Assembly (NCBI RefSeq): GCF_023716665.1
Contig: NZ_CP071860.1
Coordinates: forward strand, 1,488,001-1,552,000
Direction of reading: 5' to 3'
Length of the DNA stretch: 64,000 bases
Source of the DNA: Vibrio sp. SCSIO 43135
GTDB lineage: Bacteria > Pseudomonadota > Gammaproteobacteria > Enterobacterales > Vibrionaceae
Shown here: in pieces, positions 53,040-61,589 of the stretch
Numbering within the stretch: position 1 is the stretch's first letter
How the letters are laid out: every line of letters begins with the position of its first letter
Notes under the pieces: model-generated
Databases searched by the model: none
What the model was told of the DNA's origin: nothing
The model's input: the letters and a program-made list of their open reading frames with translations, nothing else
Program-made: the position numbers and the translations under genes

Positions 53040-53216
53040 AAATCTTCGTTGTGAATTATTATGGTGGTGGAGATTATTTTCAAACCAACTTTTTACGAAA
53101 TGTGATCGTGGGCAAAAATTCACCAGCCTGATTAATTTAACGGCTGATTCACACGAGCAACGTGTTGATAAGCGCAATTTGCAGCCACGAGTAAATCAAA
53201 CGCTACGAGGCCAATC

Positions 53217-53927
53217 GTGAAAGCTAACAAACTAAATATCGACGAGTTAAGACAATCACTGCATGGCCAAACTGTGGTTTCCATTCAGCCAGTGACCGAC
53301 AGCCCGTTAGAAAAAACTGACTTTATTGTGGCCATGGCGATAGCCGCAGAACAGGCGGGCGCCAAGGCGCTTCGAATCGAAGGCAAAGAGAACGTAGCCG
53401 CTGTGGCTACCGCAGTGTCGATCCCAATCATTGCGATCGTTAAGCGGGATTTAGACGACAGCCCAGTTCGGATTACACCATTTGCTGCCGATGTTGATGA
53501 CCTAGCTGGAGCGGGTGCCACAATCATCGCTTTCGATGCGACAGAACGTGTTCGTCCTGAATCACGCGAGCACATTGCCCAAGCAATCCTAAACTCTGGA
53601 TGTTTCGCTATGGCAGACTGCTCATGCTTTGAAGATGGTGAATGGGCAAACTCACAAGGCATAGAAATCATCGGTTCCACCTTGTCAGGTTATGTTGGCG
53701 ACGTTGAGCCGATCGAGCCAGATTTGCAACTGGTCAAACAGTTTTCCCAAGCCGGCTTCTTTACAATGGCTGAAGGGCGTTACAACACCCCAGAGCTAGC
53801 CGCGCAAGCCATTGAAAATGGTGCAGTCGCCGTAACGGTTGGTTCAGCCATAACTCGGTTGGAAGTCGTGACTCAATGGTTTAATACAGCAACTCAAACA
53901 GCAGGAATGAAAACATGCACACCTTAG
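53217..53927 (+). CDS. nanE: N-acetylmannosamine-6-phosphate 2-epimerase NanE
   Basis: A 236-residue TIM-barrel enzyme that converts ManNAc-6-phosphate to GlcNAc-6-phosphate. GAKALRIEGKENV, PIIAIVKRDLDDSPVRITPF, DATERVRP, MADCSCFEDGEWA with the catalytic-region Asp, and FFTMAEGRYNTPELAAQAIE then GAVAVTVGSAITR are family landmarks (Lys in VKRD). GTG start with GAGG six bases upstream. Its end overlaps nanK by 13 bases. Confidence 0.94.
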   Translation: MKANKLNIDELRQSLHGQTVVSIQPVTDSPLEKTDFIVAMAIAAEQAGAKALRIEGKENVAAVATAVSIPIIAIVKRDLDDSPVRITPFAADVDDLAGAGATIIAFDATERVRPESREHIAQAILNSGCFAMADCSCFEDGEWANSQGIEIIGSTLSGYVGDVEPIEPDLQLVKQFSQAGFFTMAEGRYNTPELAAQAIENGAVAVTVGSAITRLEVVTQWFNTATQTAGMKTCTP

Positions 53928-54772
53928 CGATTGACATTGGCGGTACTAAGATCGCACTTGGCGTTGTCAGCAATGGCAATATTATCGAACGTTGCCAGCT
54001 TCCGACTCCAAAAGCTCAGTCTGCAGAGCAATTTGCGCATGCGATTTTGGCCCATTGCCAAGAGTGGCTGGCCGGTGTCGACAAAATTGGTATTTCGACC
54101 ACCGGGCTTGTAACAGAACAGGGGATCAGCGCGATCAACCCTGGCACCCTTGCATTCCCTGCGCCTTTTCCACTTCACCAAGAATTAGAACGCTTAACGG
54201 ACAAACCGGTTGCTATATTAAACGACGCGCAAGCGGCAGCATGGTTTGAGTACCTGCAGTTAGATGGTCAGTATAAGAATATGGCCTATGTGACTGTGTC
54301 TACAGGTGTGGGTGGTGGCTTGGTCATTGATGGCAAGCTCCATACTGGCGCAAGCAATTTGGCTGGCCATATCGGCCATACTGTCATCGACTTAAATGGT
54401 CCAGAGTGTGGTTGCGGTTTGAAAGGCTGTGTCGAAGCCGTTGCCTCAGGCACCGCCATCAATAAGTTTGCTCGAGAGTCGATTCGTGAAGACATCAGCA
54501 ACATCGAATTATTCGAACTCGCTAAAACCGATCCCAAAGCGCATGCTATCATTGAGCGCAGCGCCAAAGCCGTTGCGACTTTGTGCACTAACTTAAAAGC
54601 CAGCTGTGACCTCGATGCCATCGTATTAGGCGGCGGCATTGGCCTTGCGGGAAACTATATCGACCTAGTTCGTAACGAAGTGGCTAATGCTCCAGCGCCG
54701 TTTCAAGTGCCAGTATTCGCTGCAATAGGTGATTACGATGCATGTTTACTAGGCGCAGCCTTTCAGTTTTAG
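53915..54772 (+). CDS. nanK: N-acetylmannosamine kinase NanK (ROK family)
   Basis: A 285-residue ROK kinase that phosphorylates ManNAc with ATP. AIDIGGTKIALGVV binds ATP phosphate, LNDAQAAAW contains the catalytic Asp (ND), ASNLAGHIGHTVIDLNGPEC and GCGLKGCVEAVASG give the His and three Cys of the structural zinc site, and DAIVLGGGIGL follows. Between nanE and nagA, it fits sialic-acid breakdown. Overlaps nanE, and nagA starts 25 bases later. Confidence 0.93.
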   Translation: MHTLAIDIGGTKIALGVVSNGNIIERCQLPTPKAQSAEQFAHAILAHCQEWLAGVDKIGISTTGLVTEQGISAINPGTLAFPAPFPLHQELERLTDKPVAILNDAQAAAWFEYLQLDGQYKNMAYVTVSTGVGGGLVIDGKLHTGASNLAGHIGHTVIDLNGPECGCGLKGCVEAVASGTAINKFARESIREDISNIELFELAKTDPKAHAIIERSAKAVATLCTNLKASCDLDAIVLGGGIGLAGNYIDLVRNEVANAPAPFQVPVFAAIGDYDACLLGAAFQF

Positions 54773-54797
54773 GCTATAGATTAAGGATTTTATCGTC

Positions 54798-55937
54798 ATG
54801 ACTTTACACGCTATCTCCGCTCATCGCATTTTCGATGGCGAAGTTTTTCACTACCAATCGGCGCTTGTATGGCAAGGCGATACTTTGATCGGTATTGAGA
54901 AAGCCGATCAACTTTCCGCCGATGTCACCGTCACTGATTACCCAGATAGCACTATTGTTCCTGGGTTCATTGATTTACAAGTCAATGGTGGTGGGGACAT
55001 CATGTTCAACTCACAGACAGATGTAGAAGCTATCGATGTCATCTGTCAGGCGCACAGACAACACGGTACTGCCTATTTATTACCGACTCTGATCAGTGAT
55101 ACGCCAGCGAAAATTACCGCGGCGCTTAACGCTACCGATGCTGCACTTAACGACCGCATTGCTGGTGTATTAGGTGTTCACTTGGAAGGCCCGTGGCTTA
55201 ACCCAGATAAGAAAGGCGCTCACAACGCAGACCTGTTTTACGACCCTAGCATCGATGAACTTGAACAGTTCCCATGGCTTAGCCACGGTGCAACTCTCAT
55301 CACCCTTGCTCCGGAGAAGGTTAATCAAGGCTCAATAGAATGGTTGGCCAACAAAGGCATCATTTTGTCCTGTGGGCACAGCAATGCCACCAGCAAACAG
55401 CTCCCAGATGAAACGTTGCAACACATAGGCGGATTCACTCACCTATTCAATGCGATGTCTCCATTAGAGGGCCGTGAACCAGGAGTCGTGGGTACGGCAC
55501 TGATGACGGATCACGCCTGGTGCTCCATCATTACTGATGATATCCATGTCGCGAGACAGAACGTATTACTGGCTAAACGAAGCAAACCGCAAGACAAGCT
55601 CCTGATCGTAACTGATGCCATGGCAACCGTGGGCAGCAAGACCAATCAGTTTGAGTTAAATGGCGAGACAATTCGTGTCGTTGACAACAAATTAGTGAAT
55701 GCCAACGGTAGCCTTGCGGGTGCACACATCGGCATGGACCAATCCGTCGCCCAAGCCATAGAATGGGGAATTGATGAAGCAGAAGCCTACCGCATGGCTT
55801 CGACGTATCCCGCCCAAGCGCTCAAGCAGGATAACCTTGGCTACCTGAGAACCGGCTTTCGAGCCGCCGCAACAATTCTCAGCCACGACCATCAATCGCA
55901 AGCCGTGCTGGTCGATGGAAAACTGTTTTCCAATTAA
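54798..55937 (+). CDS. nagA: N-acetylglucosamine-6-phosphate deacetylase NagA
   Basis: A 379-residue amidohydrolase releasing acetate from GlcNAc-6-phosphate. PGFIDLQVNGGGDIMF, GVHLEGPWLNPDKKGAH with the metal-binding Glu, LSCGHSNAT and GFTHLFNAMSPLEGREPG with metal His residues, and LIVTDAM with the catalytic Asp are all present. It closes the nanE-nanK-nagA operon, feeding GlcN-6-phosphate to glycolysis through NagB encoded elsewhere. AGGA nine bases before the ATG; a terminator follows. Confidence 0.94.
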   Translation: MTLHAISAHRIFDGEVFHYQSALVWQGDTLIGIEKADQLSADVTVTDYPDSTIVPGFIDLQVNGGGDIMFNSQTDVEAIDVICQAHRQHGTAYLLPTLISDTPAKITAALNATDAALNDRIAGVLGVHLEGPWLNPDKKGAHNADLFYDPSIDELEQFPWLSHGATLITLAPEKVNQGSIEWLANKGIILSCGHSNATSKQLPDETLQHIGGFTHLFNAMSPLEGREPGVVGTALMTDHAWCSIITDDIHVARQNVLLAKRSKPQDKLLIVTDAMATVGSKTNQFELNGETIRVVDNKLVNANGSLAGAHIGMDQSVAQAIEWGIDEAEAYRMASTYPAQALKQDNLGYLRTGFRAAATILSHDHQSQAVLVDGKLFSN

Positions 55938-55957
55938 TCACGATGATTAACTAGAAA

Positions 55958-55981
55958 AAGCCGCTTTTTAGCGGCTTCTTT
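55958..55981 (+). terminator. terminator after nagA
   Basis: AAGCCGCT (55958-55965) pairs with AGCGGCTT (55970-55977) around TTTT, followed by CTTT. Confidence 0.82.
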
Positions 55982-56132
55982 CATCTTTGTAGCTCTAATA
56001 AGGGCGAAACAAAAAGTAACCTTCTGACAACTTTTCTATTTGAAATCACTCCGTATTCTTACCTATTGCTCTAGCCATATCGTACAAATCTCCGTATGGT
56101 AAATGATTCTTTTTATTGAATATGGAGGGCTC

Positions 56133-57359
56133 ATGGAGTTTATCGACAACGTTCTGAACATCGACTCATTTCTTGCCGTTACGCTTGGTATCATAGTGCT
56201 ATTTATCGGGCGCCGCTTGACGCAAAAAACGTATTGGTTAAAAGAATTCAGTATCCCAGAGCCCGTATCGGGAGGCATTCTAGTCTCTATCTTGTTTGCT
56301 GCGCTGCACTACTTGACCAGTATAGAAGTGCAATTCAACTTAGCTGCGCGCGACATGCTATTGGTGTATTTCTTTACAACAATCGGTATCAACGCCAGTT
56401 TGTCTGATCTGTTCAAAGGTGGCCGACCACTCATCATTCTTCTCACCGCGACAATTGGCTACATGTTCATTCAAAACCTGACCGGTATTGGGGTAGCCAA
56501 AGCTCTAGGCCAACCTGAAATTGTCGGCCTGCTCAGTGGCACGGTTTCCCTTATTGGTGGTCACGGCACTGCGATTGCTTGGTCACCGCGAATTGGCGAA
56601 GCGTTTGATTTAGATACAGCGATGGAAATCGGCATAGCCAGCGCGACATTTGGCTTGATTCTGGCGAGTTTAATGGGTGGTCCAATTGCCAAATTCTTGA
56701 TTAACCGCCACAACTTGAGCCCTGAAAAGTTTGAACGCATGGACGTAGGTACTAGCCAAGACCAGCCGCAGCCTTCAATCAATGCTTTTGATTTCCTCGA
56801 TGCGGTACTTGCTATTCACCTATGTATTATCTTGGGTGCAGTACTTAACGAAGTCATCGCTGGATGGGGACTAGAACTACCGCTGTTTGTGAGCTGCCTA
56901 TTCGCCGGTATCTTGATTTCTAACTTACGAACGAAGCACTATCGCCGCTTCACTGGCCGTTTCTGGCCAGCACGTAAACCGGCTATTGCGCTCATTGCAG
57001 ATATCGCGCTTGGCGCATTCTTGGCTATGTCACTAATGAGCATGCAGCTTTGGGCTCTCGTCGATTTGGCAGGACCAATCTTTGCGATTCTCGGTGCCCA
57101 ATTTATCGTAGCAATCTCGATGGCGATTTTCGTGGTTTTCCCGCTCATGGGTAAAAACTACGATGCCGCAGTGGTATGTTCCGGCTTCGGTGGTATTTCT
57201 CTGGGCTCGACGCCAACAGCAATGGCAAATATGTCAGCGGTTGCCCAAAAATATGGTAACTCTCACCAAGCCTTCATCATTGTTCCTCTGGTATGTGCGT
57301 TCTTTATTGATTTGGCAAACGCGCTGATCATCCCTTACTTTATCAGTATGCTCCAATAA
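56133..57359 (+). CDS. gltS: sodium/glutamate symporter GltS
   Basis: A 408-residue polytopic protein with two inverted five-helix repeats. LTQKTYWLKEFSIPEPVSGG, the GLLSGTVSLIGGHGTAIAWS re-entrant loop with its GGHGTA motif, and the matching FGGISLGSTPTAMANMSAVA loop near the end are characteristic of GltS, which imports glutamate with sodium. ATG 56133 is preferred over 56103 because GGAGGG lies just upstream. It stands alone between terminators. Confidence 0.92.
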   Translation: MEFIDNVLNIDSFLAVTLGIIVLFIGRRLTQKTYWLKEFSIPEPVSGGILVSILFAALHYLTSIEVQFNLAARDMLLVYFFTTIGINASLSDLFKGGRPLIILLTATIGYMFIQNLTGIGVAKALGQPEIVGLLSGTVSLIGGHGTAIAWSPRIGEAFDLDTAMEIGIASATFGLILASLMGGPIAKFLINRHNLSPEKFERMDVGTSQDQPQPSINAFDFLDAVLAIHLCIILGAVLNEVIAGWGLELPLFVSCLFAGILISNLRTKHYRRFTGRFWPARKPAIALIADIALGAFLAMSLMSMQLWALVDLAGPIFAILGAQFIVAISMAIFVVFPLMGKNYDAAVVCSGFGGISLGSTPTAMANMSAVAQKYGNSHQAFIIVPLVCAFFIDLANALIIPYFISMLQ

Positions 57360-57387
57360 CCCATATTTTTGAGTCGCCTTAAACAAG

Positions 57388-57421
57388 AAAAGAGCCCGCA
57401 TTAAATGATGCGGGCTCTTTT
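57388..57421. terminator. bidirectional terminator between gltS and PilZ gene
   Basis: AAAAGAGCCCGCAT (57388-57401) pairs with ATGCGGGCTCTTTT (57408-57421) around TAAATG, a 14-bp stem. Confidence 0.92.
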
Positions 57422-57443
57422 TAATGATTAACACCAGTAACAA

Positions 57444-58226
57444 TCACAGTAAGAACTGGTGTTTCGCTTGATCGAACGACAAACGTTCAAGTAGTGAGTT
57501 AGCAGTCTCCTGCCCTTCCTCATCGAACTGCACGCCATACTTACAATACTGCTGAGAGCGTTTCTTGTTTTTGATGACACCCGTCAAAGTTGGGCTGTTA
57601 TCGGGATCATCACGGTCATGGATCTGGAACTCAACCACATTTCCCACCTTGTAATCCGATAGGGTTCTGTCAGTCACTAACTGACAGCCGCCTCCAGATA
57701 TATCGCGAATTTGACATAAGTGCTTTTTGTCTTCAGGGAACAAAATACCTTCTAAAGAAATATCCAGCCTTGCTTCATTTCTCAGGCCATGTGCCATTTG
57801 GGTTGCCGTAGGCATAGAAATCAAGAAAATACTGTGTGGTCCCGCTTGGACAACATACTCAATTTTACTCTTAAAGTAGATGCGAGCACCTTCCCCTTTC
57901 TGCGAAATCGCACACGCTTTTATTGGATACCCACGTTGAAAAAACACGGCGAAGTCTTGTGGAGACACATCCGGTTTTTCCAGTAACAAAAGGTGTTGGG
58001 AGTGAATACCAATAAACTTAGTACGGCACTTCAAAGACTTACCTGTAGGCGTTTCAATATGAAATGCCACATCACTGAGTGGGTTAACGGTTGAGAAAGC
58101 ATCTTCTCCATAAGCGATACTACCCATATCTTTGGGTGGCGAAGCTTTTTGCGGCTGTTCTTCTTCCTGAGCTAACTGAATTGGCTCCTGGGGAGCGTTA
58201 TTTTCATCTGATACTTGCGCTTCCAT
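57444..58226 (-). CDS. PilZ-domain c-di-GMP effector with YcgR-like N-domain
   Basis: A 260-residue cytoplasmic protein. A low-complexity acidic N-terminus (1-40) is followed by a YcgR-like beta-barrel domain (about 45-140) and a PilZ domain. The c-di-GMP motif is intact: RNEAR at 149-153 (RxxxR) and DISGGG at 175-180 (DxSxxG). It should bind c-di-GMP and act on flagellar or other targets; it resembles PlzD-type vibrio proteins. It ends beside a shared terminator. Confidence 0.87.
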   Translation of the reverse strand: MEAQVSDENNAPQEPIQLAQEEEQPQKASPPKDMGSIAYGEDAFSTVNPLSDVAFHIETPTGKSLKCRTKFIGIHSQHLLLLEKPDVSPQDFAVFFQRGYPIKACAISQKGEGARIYFKSKIEYVVQAGPHSIFLISMPTATQMAHGLRNEARLDISLEGILFPEDKKHLCQIRDISGGGCQLVTDRTLSDYKVGNVVEFQIHDRDDPDNSPTLTGVIKNKKRSQQYCKYGVQFDEEGQETANSLLERLSFDQAKHQFLL

Positions 58227-58386
58227 CGTCCTACCTAACCAATAGTGTTGGATCTATTACTTAGGTATAAAACATCTCTCAAAACGCAGCAAGTTTCTAT
58301 TCATTAAATTGCACAAACGCGCACCTTTCTGTTTATCAAAGAGGCACTGAGTAAATGCCGTCTGTTACTCAGTGCCAAGTGGAAGC

Positions 58387-60036
58387 TCAATCTCTGCACG
58401 TTTTAAACAAATCGTAATTTGCATCGTACTCGTCGGTTTCAACGTCCATTAGGCCGAGCATTGAGTGAAACAGGTTGTCGTGTGAGTAAGTGTCACGTTT
58501 TGTCGTATGGCTTTCCAAGCACGATAGATTGATCTGTTTAGCTTGTTGGAAACCATCTGAAAACCACATCATCAATGGCACATGATTTTGGTAATCAGGC
58601 GCAAACGAATAAGGCAACCCATGCAGATATACACCATGTTCTCCAAGTGATTCTCCATGATCAGATACGTACACCAGTGCCGCATTGTATTTATCCTGCA
58701 GCGCTTGTAGTCGTTTGATCGTTTGGCTAACCACGTAGTCTGTGTACAAAATCGTGTTGTCGTAACTGTTAATGATTTCTTGCTGCGTACAGTTTTCTAT
58801 ATCCGCTCGGTCACACGCTGGTTGAAACTGTGCCATAGATTCTGGGTAGCGTTTGTAATAGGTCGGGCCATGGCTGCCGTTCAGGTGCATCACAACAAAA
58901 CGGTTACCATCCATCGAATCCACATTACGTTCAAAGTCTTCTAACAGCGCCATGTCGTAACATCTGCTGCCATCACAGAACTCGTTGCTTTCGCTACGGT
59001 CTACCTCAATCTTCTTGATCCGTGCCGCCATCGACTTATCGCCACCATCGTTTTCTTTCCAAAGCACATCGACACCCGCGTGCTGCAAGATATCCAGCCA
59101 ATTATCTTGGTGCGTAGCTTGTTCAGAATCGAAAGAATCGTGAGTTAGGTTGGTAAACAAACATGGTACCGAGACAGCCGTTGCCGTCCCACATGATCGG
59201 ACGTCATGAAAAGTAATCATATTAAGCGGTTGGGTATACTGGTTGGTTGGTCTTGGATAGCCGTTCACCTGATAGTTTTGTGCGCGAGCCGTCTCGCCCA
59301 TCACAAACACAACCAAATTAGGTTTACTGTTGGCTTGAGCAACCGCCCTATCCGATTGCTGCGCTTTAGCGCCTAACGTTTTGAACTCCATTGGCGATGA
59401 CAAGTAAGTATCTTTAATGTAACCAGTGGTGCTATAGACAAACTGGGTAGGAATAATCATCTTCTTCAGGTAACTATTATTGCGACCAATCGAGGCATAA
59501 TCTTGATAGTAAAATGCAGCAATAAACGCAATAACAGCAAGGGAAGCCGCCATTGAAAGGACTTTAGTCACCACCAACTTAGTGAAGTCAGAGCGCCAAA
59601 CTAATTTAGATTTGGCAACCAAAATTGCTGGGATAATACCCATGACAGCCACCCAGATAATGGAGTATTGGCTGATATACGCCTGAGCTTCACCACTGTC
59701 GGTTTCAAAGATGTTCTGAACCATCCCATAGTCGAACATGGTGCCATAGTTGTAGCCGGCATAGCTCACTGCACTTGAAAACACCAACAACGCCACGAAA
59801 AATGGCTTGGTTATCCATGGCCAACTGAAAAGGTTAAACAGAAAGTTGAGTGCTGCAGCAAAAAACAGTGGGACGGAAATTAAAAAGCCTAACTTAACGT
59901 TATCAAGGTGCTGGGTTATCGAAGCCAACTCTTTATAGATAGGCAGATTTATGACTAATGCAAAATAAATGGCGACAAGCACGGTGAATGTCACGTAAGA
60001 CAATTCCGTCTTAAGCAGTTTATTGAATTTATTCAT
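58387..60036 (-). CDS. eptA: lipid A phosphoethanolamine transferase EptA
   Basis: A 549-residue inner-membrane protein: five N-terminal helices (to about residue 185) and a periplasmic sulfatase-fold domain. MGETARAQNYQVNGYPRPTN, SCGTATAVSVPCLFT with the Thr nucleophile, HLNGSHGPTYYKRYP and YVSDHGESLGEHGVYLHGLP supply the zinc and substrate residues. It transfers phosphoethanolamine to lipid A, lowering negative charge and giving polymyxin resistance in relatives. ATG 60036 fits family length; a GTG at 60084 adds 16 residues. Neither has a strong ribosome site. No pmrAB-like pair is adjacent. Confidence 0.92.
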   Translation of the reverse strand: MNKFNKLLKTELSYVTFTVLVAIYFALVINLPIYKELASITQHLDNVKLGFLISVPLFFAAALNFLFNLFSWPWITKPFFVALLVFSSAVSYAGYNYGTMFDYGMVQNIFETDSGEAQAYISQYSIIWVAVMGIIPAILVAKSKLVWRSDFTKLVVTKVLSMAASLAVIAFIAAFYYQDYASIGRNNSYLKKMIIPTQFVYSTTGYIKDTYLSSPMEFKTLGAKAQQSDRAVAQANSKPNLVVFVMGETARAQNYQVNGYPRPTNQYTQPLNMITFHDVRSCGTATAVSVPCLFTNLTHDSFDSEQATHQDNWLDILQHAGVDVLWKENDGGDKSMAARIKKIEVDRSESNEFCDGSRCYDMALLEDFERNVDSMDGNRFVVMHLNGSHGPTYYKRYPESMAQFQPACDRADIENCTQQEIINSYDNTILYTDYVVSQTIKRLQALQDKYNAALVYVSDHGESLGEHGVYLHGLPYSFAPDYQNHVPLMMWFSDGFQQAKQINLSCLESHTTKRDTYSHDNLFHSMLGLMDVETDEYDANYDLFKTCRD

Positions 60037-60121
60037 GGGTATACAAACAAGCGAGAGGAGGAAAATAACACAGAGAGGCCACACCTATTCGCGTCACCTC
60101 TCTATGAGTCAATAATTTGAA

Positions 60122-60514
60122 CTAGGACTCTAGGTCGTAAACGGTGTAACCCTTATGCGATAAACACTGCCTAAGCACGAGCGCCTGAGTTTTAGTCGCT
60201 TCTTCTGAGCCGCCAAGCGCTCCTGCTCCAGCGCCGACCGCACCACCTGCGGCTGCACCAACCACTGCGCCGCCGATACCACTGTCAATCGCGCCTAGCA
60301 CTGCCCCCATTGCAGCGCCGCCAATTGCACTGTTTTCGGCTCCCACTTTTGCGGCTTCACCTTTATCAACGTTCTCGGCATAACCTTGGCAGTAGTTAAA
60401 GTCTTGCTCATATTGCACTGGGTCCACATTGGTCATATCAACCACGGGCTGTTGATTGTAAGCACACGCAGTCAGTGCCAATGAAGTAAAAGCGATAGGG
60501 ATATATTTCAGCAT
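60122..60514 (-). CDS. glycine-zipper lipoprotein
   Basis: A 130-residue lipoprotein. Signal with lipobox LTAC (Cys17), a short polar region with two Cys (one CQGYA, one CLSHKGY), and a central Gly/Ala-rich glycine zipper (AVLGAIDSGIGGAVVGAAAG and onward), which usually inserts in a membrane. Similar proteins include the Rcs/SlyB-type and OmpA-associated families. Function unknown. ATG 60514 is chosen so the signal peptide is correctly placed; 60547 would add 11 charged residues. Confidence 0.78.
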   Translation of the reverse strand: MLKYIPIAFTSLALTACAYNQQPVVDMTNVDPVQYEQDFNYCQGYAENVDKGEAAKVGAENSAIGGAAMGAVLGAIDSGIGGAVVGAAAGGAVGAGAGALGGSEEATKTQALVLRQCLSHKGYTVYDLES

Positions 60515-60639
60515 GGGCTTGTCTCTGAATAATCTAGGATGAAACAAATGTACGCTGTTTTATTAAGAATTAATGTCGTGGGCTTGTATAGAAATGTCGG
60601 TGTTTGTAAGAATCCGATGACAAGTGATAGGCATAAAAA

Positions 60640-60660
60640 AGCCCAGCAGTATGCTGGGCT
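60640..60660 (-). terminator. terminator of the SDR gene
   Basis: AGCCCAGCA (60640-60648) and TGCTGGGCT (60652-60660) form a 9-bp stem with a 3-base loop; on the - strand TTTTTTATGCC follows. Confidence 0.9.
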
Positions 60661-60679
60661 AGAAAGTCAGTTCTTCAAA

Positions 60680-61399
60680 TTACGGCTGTTGCTTGGTTGG
60701 TGCTAGTGCAATTTCACGAATACAAACGTTTTGCGGCTGTTGGTAAGCGTATACCACTGCTCGAGCAATATCGTCCGCTGCTAGAACGCCACCCATGTCC
60801 TCTTTCCAAGAGTCGTAACCATCTTTTATATCTTGAGAAGTCGTATGAGACAGCAATTCAGTTTCAACCGCACCAGGTGCAATGGTTGTCACACGAACAT
60901 TAGAAGCGGCCACTTCTTCACGTACGTTCTCAGAAATCGCGTGAACAGCAAACTTAGTACCACAGTAAGCCGCGTGATCAGGGAACGTTTTCTTACCTGC
61001 AATTGAGCTGATGTTAATAATCGTACCGCTGTTACGCGCTTTCATTGGTGCAAGTACCGATTGCATACCGTTCAGTAAGCCAAGTACGTTTACATCAAAC
61101 ATGCTCTTCCACTCTGAAGCATCTTGAGTATCAATTTGACCAAGAAGCATCACGCCAGCGTTGTTTACAAGTGCATCAGCTGGGCCGTAGATTTCTTCTG
61201 CTTTCGCGATAGCAGCTTCAAAGCTAGCTTTATCGGTAACATCGACTTTTTCACATAGAGTGTTTGGCAAGTTTAGCGCTTCCAAACGCTCAACACGACG
61301 AGCCAACAAAAGAAGTGGATGACCTTCATCACTTAGACGACGAGCAATCGCTTCACCAATACCAGAACTTGCACCTGTAATTACAATTAGTTTTTTCAT
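60680..61399 (-). CDS. short-chain dehydrogenase/reductase
   Basis: A 239-residue SDR. TGASSGIGEAIARRL binds NADP(H) (the ARR after the second strand favours NADP), NNAGVML is the structural motif, ISSIAG and YCGTK hold the catalytic Ser, Tyr and Lys. It resembles YdfG-like oxidoreductases that act on 3-hydroxy acids or carbonyls; substrate unknown. ATG 61399 has AGGA eight bases upstream. It is divergent from a LysR regulator that probably controls it. Confidence 0.86.
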   Translation of the reverse strand: MKKLIVITGASSGIGEAIARRLSDEGHPLLLLARRVERLEALNLPNTLCEKVDVTDKASFEAAIAKAEEIYGPADALVNNAGVMLLGQIDTQDASEWKSMFDVNVLGLLNGMQSVLAPMKARNSGTIINISSIAGKKTFPDHAAYCGTKFAVHAISENVREEVAASNVRVTTIAPGAVETELLSHTTSQDIKDGYDSWKEDMGGVLAADDIARAVVYAYQQPQNVCIREIALAPTKQQP

Positions 61400-61507
61400 C
61401 TTATGTTTCCTCATCTTGGCTAACCGCCACACTAATAAGTATTGTTTGGAGCAGCGACTCTTCAGTTGGTCTGCCTCGCTGCGATGGGGAGTATATTAAG
61501 CAAAACA

Positions 61508-61563
61508 TTATTGTTGATATATACACCATTAGTTGAAACACTATTGCTATATAGCAACAATAA
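61508..61563. promoter_or_regulatory. operator-like repeats in the SDR-LysR divergent region
   Basis: TTGCTATATAGCAA (61544-61557) is a perfect 14-bp palindrome. Independently TTATTGTTG (61508-61516) and CAACAATAA (61555-61563) are perfect 9-base inverted copies 38 bases apart. LysR proteins bind such arrays between their own gene and a divergent target. Confidence 0.5.
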
Positions 61564-61589
61564 AGACTATTACTTGTAGGGCCATCATT

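Noticed and set aside
52971..53177. N-terminal extension of SiaP by 69 residues
   Set aside because: It would bury the signal peptide, runs through the divergent promoter region, and ATG 52970 has a proper ribosome site.
53285..53680. 131-codon - strand frame opposite nanE
   Set aside because: nanE is unambiguous and part of an operon; the reverse frame is a codon-bias shadow.
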